Source: Actinomortierella ambigua (lineage: Eukaryota > Mortierellomycota > Mortierellomycetes > Mortierellales > Mortierellaceae). Taken from it: 64,000 bases of DNA. Both the position numbers and the translations under genes were made by a program. The stretch's first letter is position 1; every line of letters starts with the position of its first letter. The stretch covers positions 37,307 to 101,306 of the forward strand of contig JAAAJB010000041.1 of the NCBI GenBank assembly GCA_016098155.1. The letters are read 5' to 3'. The notes beneath the pieces are model-generated. The model saw only the letters and a program-made list of their open reading frames with translations, did no database searches and had not been told where the DNA came from. Positions 1 through 12,309 of this stretch are shown here, one piece after another.

Positions 1-2181
1 TGGTTGTTCGCCAAGAACAGGCAGGAGATGGATAGGAGAGGCAGGCATTTGCGAAGAGAGAATAAAAAAAAAAGAGCAGGGTTCCAAACTAGGTTAATGC
101 ATTGCGGCGCATGCTTGACCCAGGGGAAGGGCTTGGTGTGTGACTTTTTGTCCTCAGAACGGAGACAGGGGTCGCTTTCCACGCTTCTCGTTAGACCAGG
201 CCCACCATGCATATGCGATGCAGCATTGTGAATGGCTGGTAGAGTGACGAGGAAAGGAGTCATGCTATTCCGCCATGGCTTACCAGGTTGGCATAGAAGG
301 TGTTTTGTGATTCAGGATCAGTGATCTCGACCCAACGAGGATCGAGTGACATTGCCAACGCCATGGTTGGAAGGGAGATGAGAACAAGAGATGAGAAGGA
401 ATGAAGAAACTAAAGCCAATGGGAGGTAGGGGAGGGCGGCAGGAGGGGGTGGGTGGGGGGACGGCAGGAGGTCGATGCAGAAGGTGCACACGAGGAGAAA
501 GTAGGAGGAGGAGGAGGGGCAGATGGGCCGACAGAATGAAGGAAGGTGAATGAGGGGATGGCGAATGCAGCCAAGAGGCGAGGAAAAGAAAGGTAGCCAG
601 CAAACAAGTGGGCTACGTCTCCCCAGCGTTGACCATCTCTGTTTGTCTCTCTGTCTCTCTCTTTGTGAATGTGTATCTTTTTCGGCAGCGGTTGTCTTCC
701 TCATCCGTGGCTCGCTGTTCTTTATTTTGCTCGCTCGCTAGGAGAGCGAGGAGGGGGCTTGCGACCCTGTCAGGCTGGAGTGGAGTGCACACGGCAAGGC
801 AGATGAAAAAAAGAGAAGCAGGAGACAGACAACGAGTCAGCATCAGTTTTGAGAAACAAAAAAAAAGGGGAGGGGGTGTGCGAGGCGGTGGTAGGAGAGG
901 ACACGCGCGTCACACGAATATCCTGCTGGGAAGACACTCTCCTTCGACCTGTGACAACAAAGGAAGAGCGACACGCCCACTCGCCCCCCCCCTCCACCAC
1001 CACCCGCGCTGGGCATCACGCGCTGCTCAGGCACTTGAGTTCTTTTTCTCGTTCATTTTTCTGGCATGGACATGGCCATGGACATGAGATGGGTTGTAGA
1101 ACCTAGGCCTCTAGAACTCTAGAAGGGGTTCAGGCACCTCCAGGATGATCTGACACCGAATCAACTGTTGGCCAATGAAAACGCGATTCTGTGATGTCCG
1201 TGATGGTGGTGATCCAAAGAGTCTGTGTTTACGCGTGCATGGTTGCCACCAGTATTGTACACACGGATGGTGTTCTATCACGCTCATTTCGCTCCCTTCC
1301 GTGTCGTGAAACCAGCCAAGTGCTTTGATACCCATATTTCTCGAACGTTCTTGGAAGGCGGAGAGGGGGTGCGAGGGAGGGTTGGGGAAGGTTGGCGAGG
1401 GTTGGGGAGAGAGGGAGAAAGACAGAAAGAGATAGGACAAGGAGAGAGGTGATAAAGGTTATAAAGGATAAACCGATACCTCTTCAGAGACAAATGACGC
1501 CTTGATCCTCGTTACGGGCCCGGTAACAAACCCATCATCGCAGGCATTACTGCCCTTCGATGGGTCGCTAGACAATGGTACCCTCAGACGCCAGTAGTCC
1601 ACCCGCAGCAACTGGAGAGGGCCTTGGAGGTAAGTAGATGCTATTGCTGAAAAATGGAGGCCCGCGACTGCTGAATAGAAGTCCATTTGTGGTATTCGAG
1701 GAGGGCCACCGAGAAGCGGTAGGTGACATGGCTTTAGGAGGACCGCTAGAACCATCTTGACCGTTGGCGACCATCCTTGCCTATATGCCAGGCCTTTTGC
1801 ATGGGAGTAGTGGCGAGCTGCACCGTAAAAGATGACAAATAGAGAGTCATATGCCAGGCCATTGATACCGAGAACAAGTCGAGACGACAGCAAAACGAAA
1901 CCGATAAGATGAGGGAGGGGGAGGGTGGTTGCGCGAAAAAAAAATCAAGGATGGACTGGTGTTTGCGATTTCCCCAGTGTGTGTGCTCTGTCCTCCCTTC
2001 CCCTCCTCTTCCAGCCTTTTTTTTTATTTTCCTCCTCACATTGCATCCTCAACACCGTTCGCTCAACGACATCAAGTCTCATAATACCAATAGCCTCATA
2101 CCTTTGGCGCGCGCTCCCGTCATTTCCTTAGCGCAGGTGCCATTCTCTGTTCCCACAACACACTATCCGACGAAATTCGAC
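1..2181. other. Gene-poor left flank, GA/CT-rich
   Basis: I see no secure gene here. Bases 430-560, 850-900 and 1365-1450 are purine-rich on the plus strand and give long spurious frames. On the minus strand an ATG at 1774 opens a 68-codon frame rich in Ser, Pro and Gly, and a separate frame stays open from about 1345 down to a stop near 1111. The two could be exons of a small minus-strand gene, but the junction was not resolved and neither part resembles a family I know. Confidence 0.3.
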
Positions 2182-3968
2182 ATGGCAGCCAACAAAGTAA
2201 TGGTCAAAGCATCACAGAAGACTTTCACCCCCTTTCTTTTGCTGGATGCAGCCCTTGGTGACCCCCCTCGTGTGGCAGCATGGTTGGGAACGACAGAGGG
2301 CGCGATAAGAGTGCTATTACGCGAACGCCCTGGTTGCGGGGTGCTTTATTGACAACGCTTCCTTCTGACGCGTGCGCGGTTACATCCTACCCTTTACTTT
2401 CAGCGAGAGTCCCTGACTCAATCAGAAACAGCTCGACTCTCTACATTTCTCCAAGAATGCCTCTTGGTCGGAACACTCAAGGTATAGAATGCTCTAAATG
2501 TTCGAGTTATTGATTCTTCAAGGGAGCAAATGGCTGTTTTTTTTTTGCTCAATGGACAACACATTGACCATCCAGTCCCGATGACTGCATAGAATGATGT
2601 AACAAGACTGTATTACTCACATGACACCTTGGGGGTTTTTTTTGCGCTCGCGGATAGGGGTTCTACTACTTTGAAGCCTATCTTCGAGGCCGCGAGGAAT
2701 TACTTCTTCAAGTCTACAATGACCTCAAGCCAAACACCCATGGCAGTGTCTCCACTCAACCCAGCTCTCTCCCTCTCGCAAAAGCAAGGTATAGAAAATG
2801 AGCACAGCATCGGAGCACAGGATTTTCACAGCCCTTTCTGAAGCTGGTTCAACGTGTCACTTTCTCAAGCACAAACTTCACTTTTCTTGGGTGCCAACTC
2901 TGCTAGGACCTCCAATGTTCTGTCCCCTCGCACCCAACGAACGTATGTAACAGCTACTTGCTCACAGAGCGGTGAAGTTCTTCCAGGAAGACAGGAACAC
3001 CCCAAGTACAGTGTGTTCACCATCTCAGCGTACCTCCTTTCTCCAATGATAGACTAAAGCACTTCTCTGGAAGGAAACTACCGCTACCAATGAACCCCAT
3101 CGACTCAGAGTTGGAGAAGGACGAAAGCAGGGCTTCATTTCTCATCGCTGGATACCCTCGATACAAGTGTCCATATGTTTGGGTTAGTCTCCCCGTGTTA
3201 TTTTTTGTGTACCTCTGTTGGTATGAGAGAGAAAGATGGGGACTTGAGGGGAGGGAGCATGACAAGTGACTAATCTTTGCACATCCACCGTTGCCCTCCA
3301 ATATGTTCCTTTAGCTTCGATCGAACCACAAGAGGCTCATTCAGAATGACAGCAATCAGAAAGTCAACACAAACGATCCTTTGAAGCTCAACACAATCTC
3401 GGCATGGCGGACTGATGGTACGCACGAGTGAACTATGAACATGTGAACGGGCACAAGAAACAAACGTGGGCAGCTGACTTAACGAAAACCGTTTCTTTGT
3501 TTCGATGTTGACAATTGCCACCAAGATGTCAGACTCTGGGATATCATAGCGGAAATCATCACACTCACCCTGTCACCATCTCCTATCAACCCGTTCCGCA
3601 TCAACCACACCTACTTTGATCAACTGCCGCTGGAGGAGTGTGTTATTGCGACGGGGGCTATGCTCGATTTTCTGCAAAGGGTGTACATTAAGGACACGCC
3701 ATACACCGAAGCAGGTCTGTGTTTATATTCTTTCCTTCTTTCAATGCGCATCGAAATGCGCTCTCTGGATTATGTACTTAACAACATTGCTTTTCTCGTT
3801 GCTTTCGTGTTCATAGTTTATGCCGATATCAAGTATCTGCAAAAGTCTCACTTTCTCTTGTACGAAGAGCTCCACTCTTTCTTGACGGAGCATGCTGTGG
3901 AGGAAGACGCCAGGAAGAATGGAGTTGCGGCACAAGTGGAGGCCCTCAATGTCTCGCCAGCACATTGA
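2182..3968 (+). CDS. Unrecognised spliced gene (left part of locus)
   Basis: I do not recognise this protein. Blocks that join in phase at GT..AG sites are 2182-2340, 2404-2481 and 2658-2788, and, further on, an exon ending at 3182 joined to 3315-3417, 3526-3714 and 3817-3968. Between 2821 and 3182 the coding signal continues but more than one splice solution keeps a frame open, and some solutions need introns as short as 27-40 bases. The start is the first ATG of the first convincing block. The translation is globular in character, with no signal peptide or membrane segment; late exons carry a Leu/Ile-rich helical stretch followed by a charged C-terminus. An alternative last exon from about 4003 would extend the end to about 4070. 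It may continue into the next feature as one gene. The coding nature rests on phase consistency across at least five introns; function is unknown. Confidence 0.5.
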
Positions 3969-4222
3969 CATTGTTCACACGCGACTACTTCTACAGCCCA
4001 GGCTGTTCCTCCACCTTGCAACACCCTTTTTATCGTATCAAAGCATTGAGACATACTGTCATCTTAGATGAGAAAAAAAAATAAAGAAAAAGTGGAATAT
4101 CTATAGGAAAAGCAACCAAGAGATGTTCAGTGGTTTTGACTGATTGTCATTCACAGCCACCACTCAATCGCCCTGCACAACGCTACCTCTCGCTGGTTTC
4201 ATTATCTTTGAGTTTGTACAAG

Positions 4223-5862
4223 GTTGGGCACGCTCTGCCAAGGCCCCACAGCCAATGTGAGGCTCCTCCCAGGATGCACCAACCTGGAGGCGGTGTTCGT
4301 CGCATCCCACACCTGTCCAGTGCCCGACAGGTACCTGCTCCAGCGAAGAGGAAGAGAGTGAGCCCGAGAACCCATCCTCTCTATCACGCCAGAAAGCCAA
4401 CGGTGTGAGTGTAAAATGAGAAAGGGAGGAGGAGACGGAGGAGCATGGTGAGCAGTGACTCGCGAATGCTCCTGGGAGGGCTAAAGCCAACCACGTCCCG
4501 TGACTCAAATTTCAAACGCGCATCTGCACACACCCACCGTAGGTAAAGGACGCCAGCTACCTCTTTCGTTGATGAGGTCGCTATGTGGTGGATGAATTGT
4601 GCATACGGGTGAGGAATGTACGAATCGGTTTCCTTGAGGCCTTAGCATCATTTGACTGTTGTTGTGAGCTACTACAAACACATTGGCGGTGGTGCTCAAC
4701 CGATTGTTGCCCCGACAGAGAAATACTTCCCATGGTCTCGTCCTTCTCGCATCTTGTTCTCGTCTCGATCACACATTGCTGATGGTAGCGACGCGTGCAG
4801 ATCATCCTCCTGTCGTACTAGTCGATCGACTCTCGAAGCCGCCACCCTGGAGTTATATCTCGAGTCCTATGTTGCAAACACTCTTTCAAGCGCGAATCAA
4901 AAAGCCATGCGTTATATTAGCACACCATCCAACAATGTCATCCTTCCTCTAAATGAGGTTGCGTAGCTGTGTACAGAAACGGAATAACGAAATAGACGTG
5001 AAGATGGTGTGGATTGATGACAGTAACGAGTACTTGATGGGGATGCGCCATTCACATCACAAAATCAACTCCATCGCGCACTCGTTCCAGCACTGCACTT
5101 CTGGCAAGCCTCTCAACTCACGGATCCACACCTGCTCAGTGCCGTCTCCACACTCCCACCTTGCAAGACACGACAACGGAACTGTCAAGACTTATTGTCT
5201 TTTGAAGACAAATTCTTTAACTCGAGTGGCGCTTGTCTCTCTCCCAGCCTTGTCCTTTCCTGTCATTCTCCGCCCTCATTCTTTTTTTCTTCTCAGAACT
5301 TGTATAGGGAGGATAGGGCTTATCAAGATTACCCACCCTCCGCACACGAAAGGGATGCCGGTGTGGATGTATGTGAAAAAGACATTTACGGGACGCTGTT
5401 CACTGTTTGCGGTGAATGAAAACTCTGGGCATGAAGGTGGAGGCCAAAAGCGAAACTTGGCCTGATTGCACCAGTGATCCTGGCTGCAATCGAGAGGATC
5501 ATGACAAGCGTTGTCCAGGTACTCTGACCACGATGTGGTAGGCGCGAGGATCCTTGGCACTTATCCTGCTGTTTGTAGGAGACGCAATTTCTTCACTGAC
5601 GCGTCAGGCAAGGTATCCTACGCAAACAGTCACACCACCTTTGTCGGGTGTGAAGCATGGTGCGAAAGGTTCCATCACTTTTCTCAACCACATTACATTA
5701 CACTAAAGGTCAGTCAGGAAGTCATGTTCTTGTGACATTACCCGGGGCTAGATCACTGCGGCATCAGCGGGAAAAGCAACTGCCTCGAGCACTCATCTAG
5801 CATCCATGTACCAGACATGTCTGTTGACAGCTGATCTCCTTCGTACGCTGGCCAACCATTGA
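4223..5862 (+). CDS. Unrecognised spliced coding region (right part of locus)
   Basis: Not recognised. The 3' half is well supported: exons 5031-5225, 5308-5368, 5519-5708 and 5752-5862 join in phase with canonical GT..AG ends and finish at a TGA, giving about 185 codons. The last exons carry an aromatic and Cys/His-containing segment (SYANSHTTFVGC) followed by a helical, Leu-rich C-terminus. Upstream, an exon-like block lies at 4223-4357 with a good GTGAGC donor, and a frame open from about 4669 to a TAA at 4952 has coding character, but how these connect to exon 5031 is unresolved. This may be the continuation of the preceding feature or a separate gene; an AATAAA-like run near 4081 would suit a separation. 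No domain identified. Confidence 0.42.
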
Positions 5863-6169
5863 CTTTGCTTGTCTCGCCACTTTTTTTTTCACTCACTCAA
5901 AGGCTACAACTCGGAAATCGAAACACCTTTTTACCAGGTCGGCTCGCTATTCACCAAAGCTCCACGATTGTTCATTTGTCAACCAGAAGAAGGAAGGAAG
6001 AAGACTATCTCTCTCTCGGTCTCTCTCTATCACTCTTCGCCAATTCGACCGCCGTCTATAACCAGCGTCAAGTTTTTCCACCATTCACTCCTTTTTGTCA
6101 TTCCTCTGGCGGTTAACGCCTGCGATCCCCAAACACCTTTTTCACATCCAGCACGTGCGGTACGATCCA

Positions 6170-7097
6170 ATGACTGTTTTGCAAATCCGATGGGGCCGTG
6201 AGCGGTTCACCATTGATTTCGAGGGTCGTATCCTCGGCAACATCAAGCTCGGCGAACTGCGTGAGCGGTGCAGAGAACTGACAGGCGTGCCTTTGGGTGG
6301 CATTACCTTGATCTATGGAGGAGGTGAGTAAAAAAAAAGTCTGTCTGTTTTTTTTTTTTCGCCGAAACAAGATGATTACCCTTTCACTGACAAACATTCC
6401 CTCTCTCTCTCTCACTTCTTCCCCGCCTCGACCCGATCGGATGCATACTTTTTAACTTGTTTGTCTCGGATATGTTTTAGCCACCATGAAGGATGACAAT
6501 GCGCCACTTTCTTGTTTTGGTATTAAGCCTAACGGCAAGATCACCATGATGGGAACCAAACCCACGGTATGATCACGCCCGCGTTGCATCCCATCTTTCT
6601 CGCAGAATCAAAACCTCCCTCATTTTTTTTTCTCAAGACTAACGTGAAAGGACTGCTTTCTGGCTACTGTGTCAACCTGTAAAAAATGTCAAAATTAGAA
6701 AAACGACATGGTAGAGCTTACAACAAACGGCAACCCAGAAGAATACGCGCTGATCCTACGTATTCAGGCTGCGCTGAAGAAGGCGCACGACCTGGCGGCT
6801 GAATATCTTCCGCAGTATGAGCAGGATGCTGCCAAGTACATTGCGTCTAACCCACCACCATTCTCCATGCACGCCATGCCACCGATGCGCAAGAAGTTGC
6901 AGGACATGCATACCATGTTATCCGAGGTGTTGCTGCAACAGTTGCTTGGATTGGATGGCGTTGTCCTGCAGCCAGAGTTTGAAGTGGCTCGTCTAAAGCG
7001 CCGCGAAGCCGTGAAGGAGACACAGCGGCTATTGGATGTCATCGATGCTGTTCATGCTCGCGTCAAGGAATGCGACACTCGCGCAGGTCGCCTTTGA
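6170..7097 (+). CDS. BAG1-type Hsp70 cochaperone (ubiquitin-like + BAG)
   Basis: Exons 6170-6323, 6481-6566 and 6699-7097 join in phase to a 212-residue protein. Residues 1 to about 80 form a ubiquitin-like domain (beta strands TVLQIRWG and ERFTIDFEG, then LGELRERC and the GGITLIYGG turn). Residues about 100-205 are a BAG domain: long charged helices ending in a stretch with RRREAV-type and LLDVIDAVHARVKE segments that contact the Hsp70 ATPase lobe. BAG proteins stimulate nucleotide exchange on Hsp70; with a UBL in front, this matches the BAG1 architecture, which links Hsp70 to the proteasome. The start is the first ATG in the UBL frame. A second, unrelated BAG-like protein lies at 53082-54497 and is membrane-anchored, so the window holds a soluble and an anchored version. 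Confidence 0.85.
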
Positions 7098-8660
7098 TTC
7101 CGTTCCCTTTAGACAGATACACGATCTATATATTATACTTTTGGCCCTTGATTCAACATTGATATAAACAAATATCGGCTGTCTTGTTATAGACTCACTT
7201 GAGAATAGTGGTTTAGAGAGCTGGAAGTGCGAAAAATGGAGATTCGACGTTGCGTTTTTGATCCGAATCAGCTTTGCAGATGAGTGGTTTCGCTGGCCTT
7301 GTGTTCTCTCAGCTCATCAAAGAGGTATTAGATGCTGGGTTGCATCAATTGGGAACCTCTTCGATGACCATACCTAAGCTACACCCAAGCTTAAACCCTG
7401 GCAATGTAATATCACGCACAGCCGACTAGAAGCGCGTTATAGTCTCTCGCATGTTTGACGTCTCTCATGCATTCCAACTTACTCTCAGCACAGTCTAGCT
7501 ATCAAATAAACTGTACCTGGAATTGCCGGACGACTAACGTCCTGGCAGTTTGTGCTCTTTGTACGTAGAAGGCAGCAATGCTTCTGGGAGCTCAAAACTG
7601 GCATGATCTTGGATGAGGTGTGTGTCGGGTCGATAAAAGTTGCCCATTTTTCACGGAAACTGTAATCCCATTTGTCCTCATCCAACTTAAGGGATGTGCA
7701 AGGTTTACATCTCCCATGTGATCCTCTGACTTGCCATCCACGGTAGCTGATATTGAGAGGCGTGGGAGACGCGTCTTCTGTAAAAAATCATTTTCAGATT
7801 CTTTGGTAATCCGCTGCACGTCAACATAATTCTAGACTCGATTAGACCCCGCGGTGTCCCTACAAGGGCATCTGTGTTCCTGCAAGGGCATGTATGTGAT
7901 ACTAAGGGCAAGAACACTTTTTACAAATAACGATATTCCCACCCCGAGTATACGCACCAAGGTGTAGAGGACGAAAAGGTTCTGATGGGGGATGCGAGGT
8001 CAGACATCCCTCTCCTCAGTGTTGTATCACACTTGTACTCCATTGCCCGACATTTCACATCATTGGTCAACACCATGCAGCCTAAGCAAGGACTGCTTAG
8101 ATATGTTTGCATGAATCCTCAAGATCAAGAATTGACACTCCAGAGCGGTGGGAAAAACTCGTGGTGCTTTTTGGTGACGCCTTAAGGCGACATTTTACTG
8201 CAGTAAAAAAAGAACAAGAAAAGAGCTTGACCTACGAGAAGTGATAACCCAGAGGAATGTTCGATCTTTAAGAGCCAACCATAGTTGTAGCATGGAGCCT
8301 CACGCATGCCCCCATTACTACTTTGTGGCAACTGCAAATGTCGACGCTACACATGTTACAGCTCGTGGGTGTGCGAACTTCAACAACAACAACAAAATAA
8401 AACTATTCCTGACGAATCTTCTCTTTTTGCTGACTCTAGACTACGCCATTTTGCATCAACGCGTTCTGCGAGAATAATTGTTATAGGGCAGTGGGAATAT
8501 TTTCCCTTTGGAACAGATTGCTTATGCAGTGCATGTGCAGAATAGATCGAAAAAGGGGCAAAGGCTTTCCTGCAGCATTGTATCTAATCTCGACTTCTCA
8601 TTCTCACCCCCTCGAAGAGAAGGCCCATGCCAAGTGGATAGACTGTGAAACCGTTTGCGT
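7098..8660. other. Intergenic, no gene seen
   Basis: About 1.5 kb between the BAG1-type gene and the secreted-protein promoter. Frames on both strands are short and change frame without good splice signals. An imperfect inverted repeat (CATCAAAGAGGT near 7316 and ACCTCTTCGATG near 7354) could form a hairpin. No RNA gene was recognised. Confidence 0.5.
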
Positions 8661-8666
8661 CGCGGC

Positions 8667-8669
<3 letters not shown>

Positions 8670-8718
<49 letters not shown>

Positions 8719-8730
8719 CGCGCGCGCGCG
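8670..8730. repeat. (GA)n/(CG)n microsatellite in promoter
   Basis: A run of AG dinucleotides, interrupted once, passes directly into an alternating CG run just upstream of a TATA box. Alternating CG tracts of this kind can adopt Z-DNA and GA tracts can exclude nucleosomes; both are general properties, and a role here is inference. Confidence 0.9.
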
Positions 8731-8731
8731 A

Positions 8732-8970
8732 CATATAAAAGGGGAGGTGACCTGGCATGCTAAAAATCTCTCTTCACCGCTTCTCACGGCTCTCCATTTT
8801 TCTTTCACCACAAGGTATGTTCGCTCAACTCTCACGAAAAAAGCGCGCACTCAAAAACCTGTGAATGCGCGAATAAGTTCTCGATTTTCGTTTAACCGTG
8901 CCAAAACTCTAACGCGTCTCTCTTGACTTTCTCTCTATCACCACTCCATCCCTTGTCACTCACACTCCAG
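8732..8970 (+). promoter_or_regulatory. TATA box and 5' UTR intron of the secreted-protein gene
   Basis: ATATAAAA at 8733-8740 sits right after the GA/CG tract and about 280 bases before the start codon. Between them a strong donor (AAG|GTATGT, intron starting 8815) and a polypyrimidine-preceded acceptor (CTCCAG ending 8970) outline a likely intron in the 5' UTR. A TATA box plus a leader intron is typical of highly expressed fungal genes; expression level is inference. Confidence 0.55.
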
Positions 8971-9018
8971 CAAACCCCCCTTCCCGCCAACATCCTCCAT
9001 ACAAACCATTCATTCACC

Positions 9019-9960
9019 ATGAAGGCCATCCTCGCTCTCGCCGCTGCAGTTCTCGCCGCACCAGCCTTGGTCGCCGCCGATTGCGTGAACAAAGTGTTCG
9101 GTACCGGCAATTTCCCGCAGCCATGCGACTGCCCTGCCAGCTACACGATCTACCAAAACGACAACTGCCAGGGCGCGTCGGTTCACCTCAACATCGGTGG
9201 CTGGCATACCGCCGATAACGCCTGGAGGGTCAGGTCATACGAATGCGATGCCGTCTCGCTCACAAGCAACTGTGTCAATCAAAGCTTCGGCCGGGGCACG
9301 TTCCAGAAGCCCTGCGACTGCCCTGCTGGCTATACCATCTATCAGAATGCCAACTGCGGTGGTGCGACCGTCACCATCAAGAGCGGTGGCTGGGTGACTG
9401 GCCCCAACGCCTGGCCCGTCCAGGCCTACAAGTGCGACAACGTCAGCCAACCGGGTCGCTGCATCAACAAGGCCTTCGGCAAGGGATCGTTCGGCAAGCC
9501 CGCCGAGTGCATTGGTAGCTACTACATCTACCAGAATGCTGGCTGTGGTGGTGCCTCAGTCCACCTCAACAGCGGCTGGACCACGGGTCCCACCCAATGG
9601 AACGTCCAGGCGTACAAGTGCGACCCCGCGCCGATCAAGGCCAACCGCTGCATCAACCATTCATTTGGCGAGGGCACGTTCCCCAAGCCTTCGCAGTGCA
9701 CGGCGACTGGCTACACCATCTACCAAGGCGAGGACTGCACAGGCGCCACCGTCCATCTCGATGGCGGCTGGACGACCCGTCCCGGCAACTGGCCTGTCAA
9801 GTCTTTCCGCTGCGATGATGGCTGCACTTGCACGGCTCGCACTGCGTTCAACGTCTTTGAAGATGCCGAGTACTTTGAGGCCCCTCGCACCCTTGAGGAC
9901 TCTGCGCCTGAGGAGGAAGACGTCGTTGATCAGGAGTGCCATCGATTCAACGTCCAATAA
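9019..9960 (+). CDS. Secreted protein of four 63-residue Cys-rich repeats
   Basis: Single exon, 313 residues. Residues 1-20 are a classic signal peptide (Lys-Ala start, hydrophobic Ala/Leu core, Ala-Ala before the mature Asp). The mature protein is four tandem repeats beginning at Cys22, Cys85, Cys148 and Cys211, each exactly 63 residues apart. The consensus runs C-(V/I)-N-x-x-F-G-x-G-x-F-x-x-P, then C, then YTIYQN, a Cys in the NxxC turn, GAxVxL, GW.TGP.xW.V and finally YKCD. The YxIYxN..C.GA.V pattern with a Trp and a Tyr-x-Cys near the end recalls one Greek-key half of the beta/gamma-crystallin fold (also seen in I36-type inhibitors); that resemblance is inference. After residue 272 comes an acidic tail (APEEEDVVDQEC). 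Third codon positions are strongly C-ending, suggesting high expression. Start chosen because it gives the signal peptide; the upstream in-frame codons are in the leader. Confidence 0.88.
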   Translation: MKAILALAAAVLAAPALVAADCVNKVFGTGNFPQPCDCPASYTIYQNDNCQGASVHLNIGGWHTADNAWRVRSYECDAVSLTSNCVNQSFGRGTFQKPCDCPAGYTIYQNANCGGATVTIKSGGWVTGPNAWPVQAYKCDNVSQPGRCINKAFGKGSFGKPAECIGSYYIYQNAGCGGASVHLNSGWTTGPTQWNVQAYKCDPAPIKANRCINHSFGEGTFPKPSQCTATGYTIYQGEDCTGATVHLDGGWTTRPGNWPVKSFRCDDGCTCTARTAFNVFEDAEYFEAPRTLEDSAPEEEDVVDQECHRFNVQ

Positions 9961-10553
9961 ATGGTCGAGCCTTTTGTTTTAGGCATCTCGTTTATCTATC
10001 CTTTTCCCCCCTCCACCTCCCTATCCGTCTTTCATGGCCGTGAGGGTCGAGTACGTCTCCTGTCAAAACGAAATAAAAAAAAATTCGGGGTCTTGTTGTA
10101 TCTGAGAGCTGTTATCAGTTGGAAGCAATGCGCCTTCAATGCTTTTTTTTTTTTTTTTTTTTTTTGGCTAATATCTATGTTGAGTTCTCCGCCGTGGATT
10201 GCAAGAAGAAAACTTCAAAGAACGCCGCTCAAACGAAAGGAAACCGAGTTTTGTGATATCTTTCGACAAGTGGAAGCAAAACACCCGACAATTTGAGTTC
10301 ATGTTGGTACTCAAATGCAGCCTTTTTTTAGCTGCCGTCGCCGAGGCATGTGGCAAAGAATTGACATGGGCGTCGTGTGGCGGAGGGTTTCAGACTTTCA
10401 GCTCTTTTGGCCGCCGCAGTGACACAATATATTTGACAATCAGCCCACTTGCTGGAGGAGTGAACACAAAAAATGTTAAAACAGCCCAATCATTTACGAG
10501 GAGGATGTATATAGTGTGGTGATTTTTATTATTCGCCCTTCATGAGGCGACGC
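9961..10553. other. Convergent 3' region with T23 tract
   Basis: The space between two convergent stop codons. AATAAA overlaps the stop of the secreted-protein gene (ATAAATGG) and occurs again near 10072; a 23-base T run lies at about 10142-10164. On the minus strand AATAAAAATC just beyond the UDP-xylose synthase stop is a candidate poly(A) signal. No coding signal. Confidence 0.6.
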
Positions 10554-12278
10554 CTACTCGTACATCCGCTGCTCTTGGAGGGTCCGCCGAAAGTACTCGA
10601 CAGTCTCTGCGATACCTTGGCCAACAGAGAAGCGTGGGGTCCAGCCCAGGTGTTCGCGCGCGCGGGTAATGTCCGGCCGGCGCTTTTGTGGGTCATCCTG
10701 TGCTGGTGGGAGACATCGGATCTGAACGTTACTGTTGACTTCGTCACGAATACGCTCAGCAAACTCGCGTATTGTGAACTCTTCGGGGTTGCCGAGGTTG
10801 ACGGGTTCCTTGTAGTCATTGTTCATCAGCAGGATCAGGCCATCAATGAGATCGTGGATGTATTGGAAGGACCTTGTCTGCTGCCCATCACCATACAGTG
10901 TGAGCTCCTCGCCCTTGATCGCCTGCATGATGAAATTGCTGACCACGCGCCCATCATGTTCGTTCATCCTGGGTCCAAAGGTGTTGAAGATGCGGGCCAC
11001 ACGCACATCGACGTCGTCTTGGTGCATGTATGAATAGGTCAACGTCTCGGCTACTCGCTTGCCCTCGTCGTAGCATGCTCGTGGTCCAATGGGATTCACA
11101 TGACCCCAGTAAGTCTCCTTTTGCGGATGCTGTTCTGGATCTCCGTACACCTCTATAGTAAAGCAACAAAAAAACAAATGATATCAATAGAGTTAAGTCC
11201 ATCAGAGATACACAGCTTTTTTTGGGTTGAAATGAATGATAAACTCTCCAAACATGCGAGAGGGGCTTTCCCTCCCTCCTCCCTCTATGTCTCCGCACAC
11301 CATCGTCGCCATCGGCCTCTTACCTGATGTGGAAGCTAGCAGAAAGCGGGCTTTTGTACGCTTGGCCAGACCGAGCATGTTGATGGTGCCCATCACACTG
11401 GTCTTGACCGTCTTGATGGGGTTGTATTGGTAGTGTGGCGGCGAAGCTGGGCAGGCCAGGTGGTAGATTTGATCCACTTCAATCATGAATGGGTCGACAA
11501 CGTCATGGCGAATGAGCTCAAAGTGTGGATGGCCCAGCCAATGCTGCACATTGTTCTTGCTGCCGGTGAAGAAGTTGTCGAGAATAATGACCTCATGGCC
11601 CATCAGCATGAGACGGTCGACAAGGTGCGAGCCCACAAAGCCTGCACCGCCTGTGACGAGGATGCGCCTGCGCTCCATCGGTGGCAACGCCTTGACGGCG
11701 GGGAAGGTAGGTGAGTGGCGGTACGAGATTGTCTTGTCTTGCATGTTGACCATCCGGAAAGCCGAGTCATTGTCAGGTAGGTAGAGCTGTTGCAGGGCCG
11801 CCAGATCGACGTCGGACCGGACTTCGACGTCGCCTGCCATGGTCGCATACTCTCGGCTGTCGCCTTCGCGCTGCGTGCGAGGCAGCACCAGCGGCAGTGC
11901 CTGGGGAGAAAATGATGAGCGCCGTGCACTAGCATTATTGTCGCCGGTGGTGGTGGTGGTGGTGGTGGCGCCAGCGATGCTGGAGGTGCTGGCGGAAGGG
12001 TTGCTGCGTCGCTTGTTGCTGCTGTTCATCCCGTTCATGAAGCCCAACGGGGACACGGCTCGTGGCTGGACGATGGAATGAGGCGGCTTGTGGTATGGGT
12101 TGGACGGTTTAGAGGGCAGGGAGGGCAAGGAGGGCAAGGAGCACGAGAAGGACGTGAAGGTGAGTGGTGAGGGCGAGGAGAGGCGAACCATACCTCGTGC
12201 AGGCATCTCGTCGTCATCATCTGGCTTTGAAGCCTGCAGAGGAGGCGAATCTGTGTTGTTGCTGCTGCTGCCGCTGCT

Positions 12279-12309
<31 letters not shown>

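Noticed and set aside
8522..8926. Long frames on both strands made of Arg-Glu or Ser-Leu repeats
   Set aside because: They are translations of the (GA)n microsatellite in the promoter; no splice or start context.
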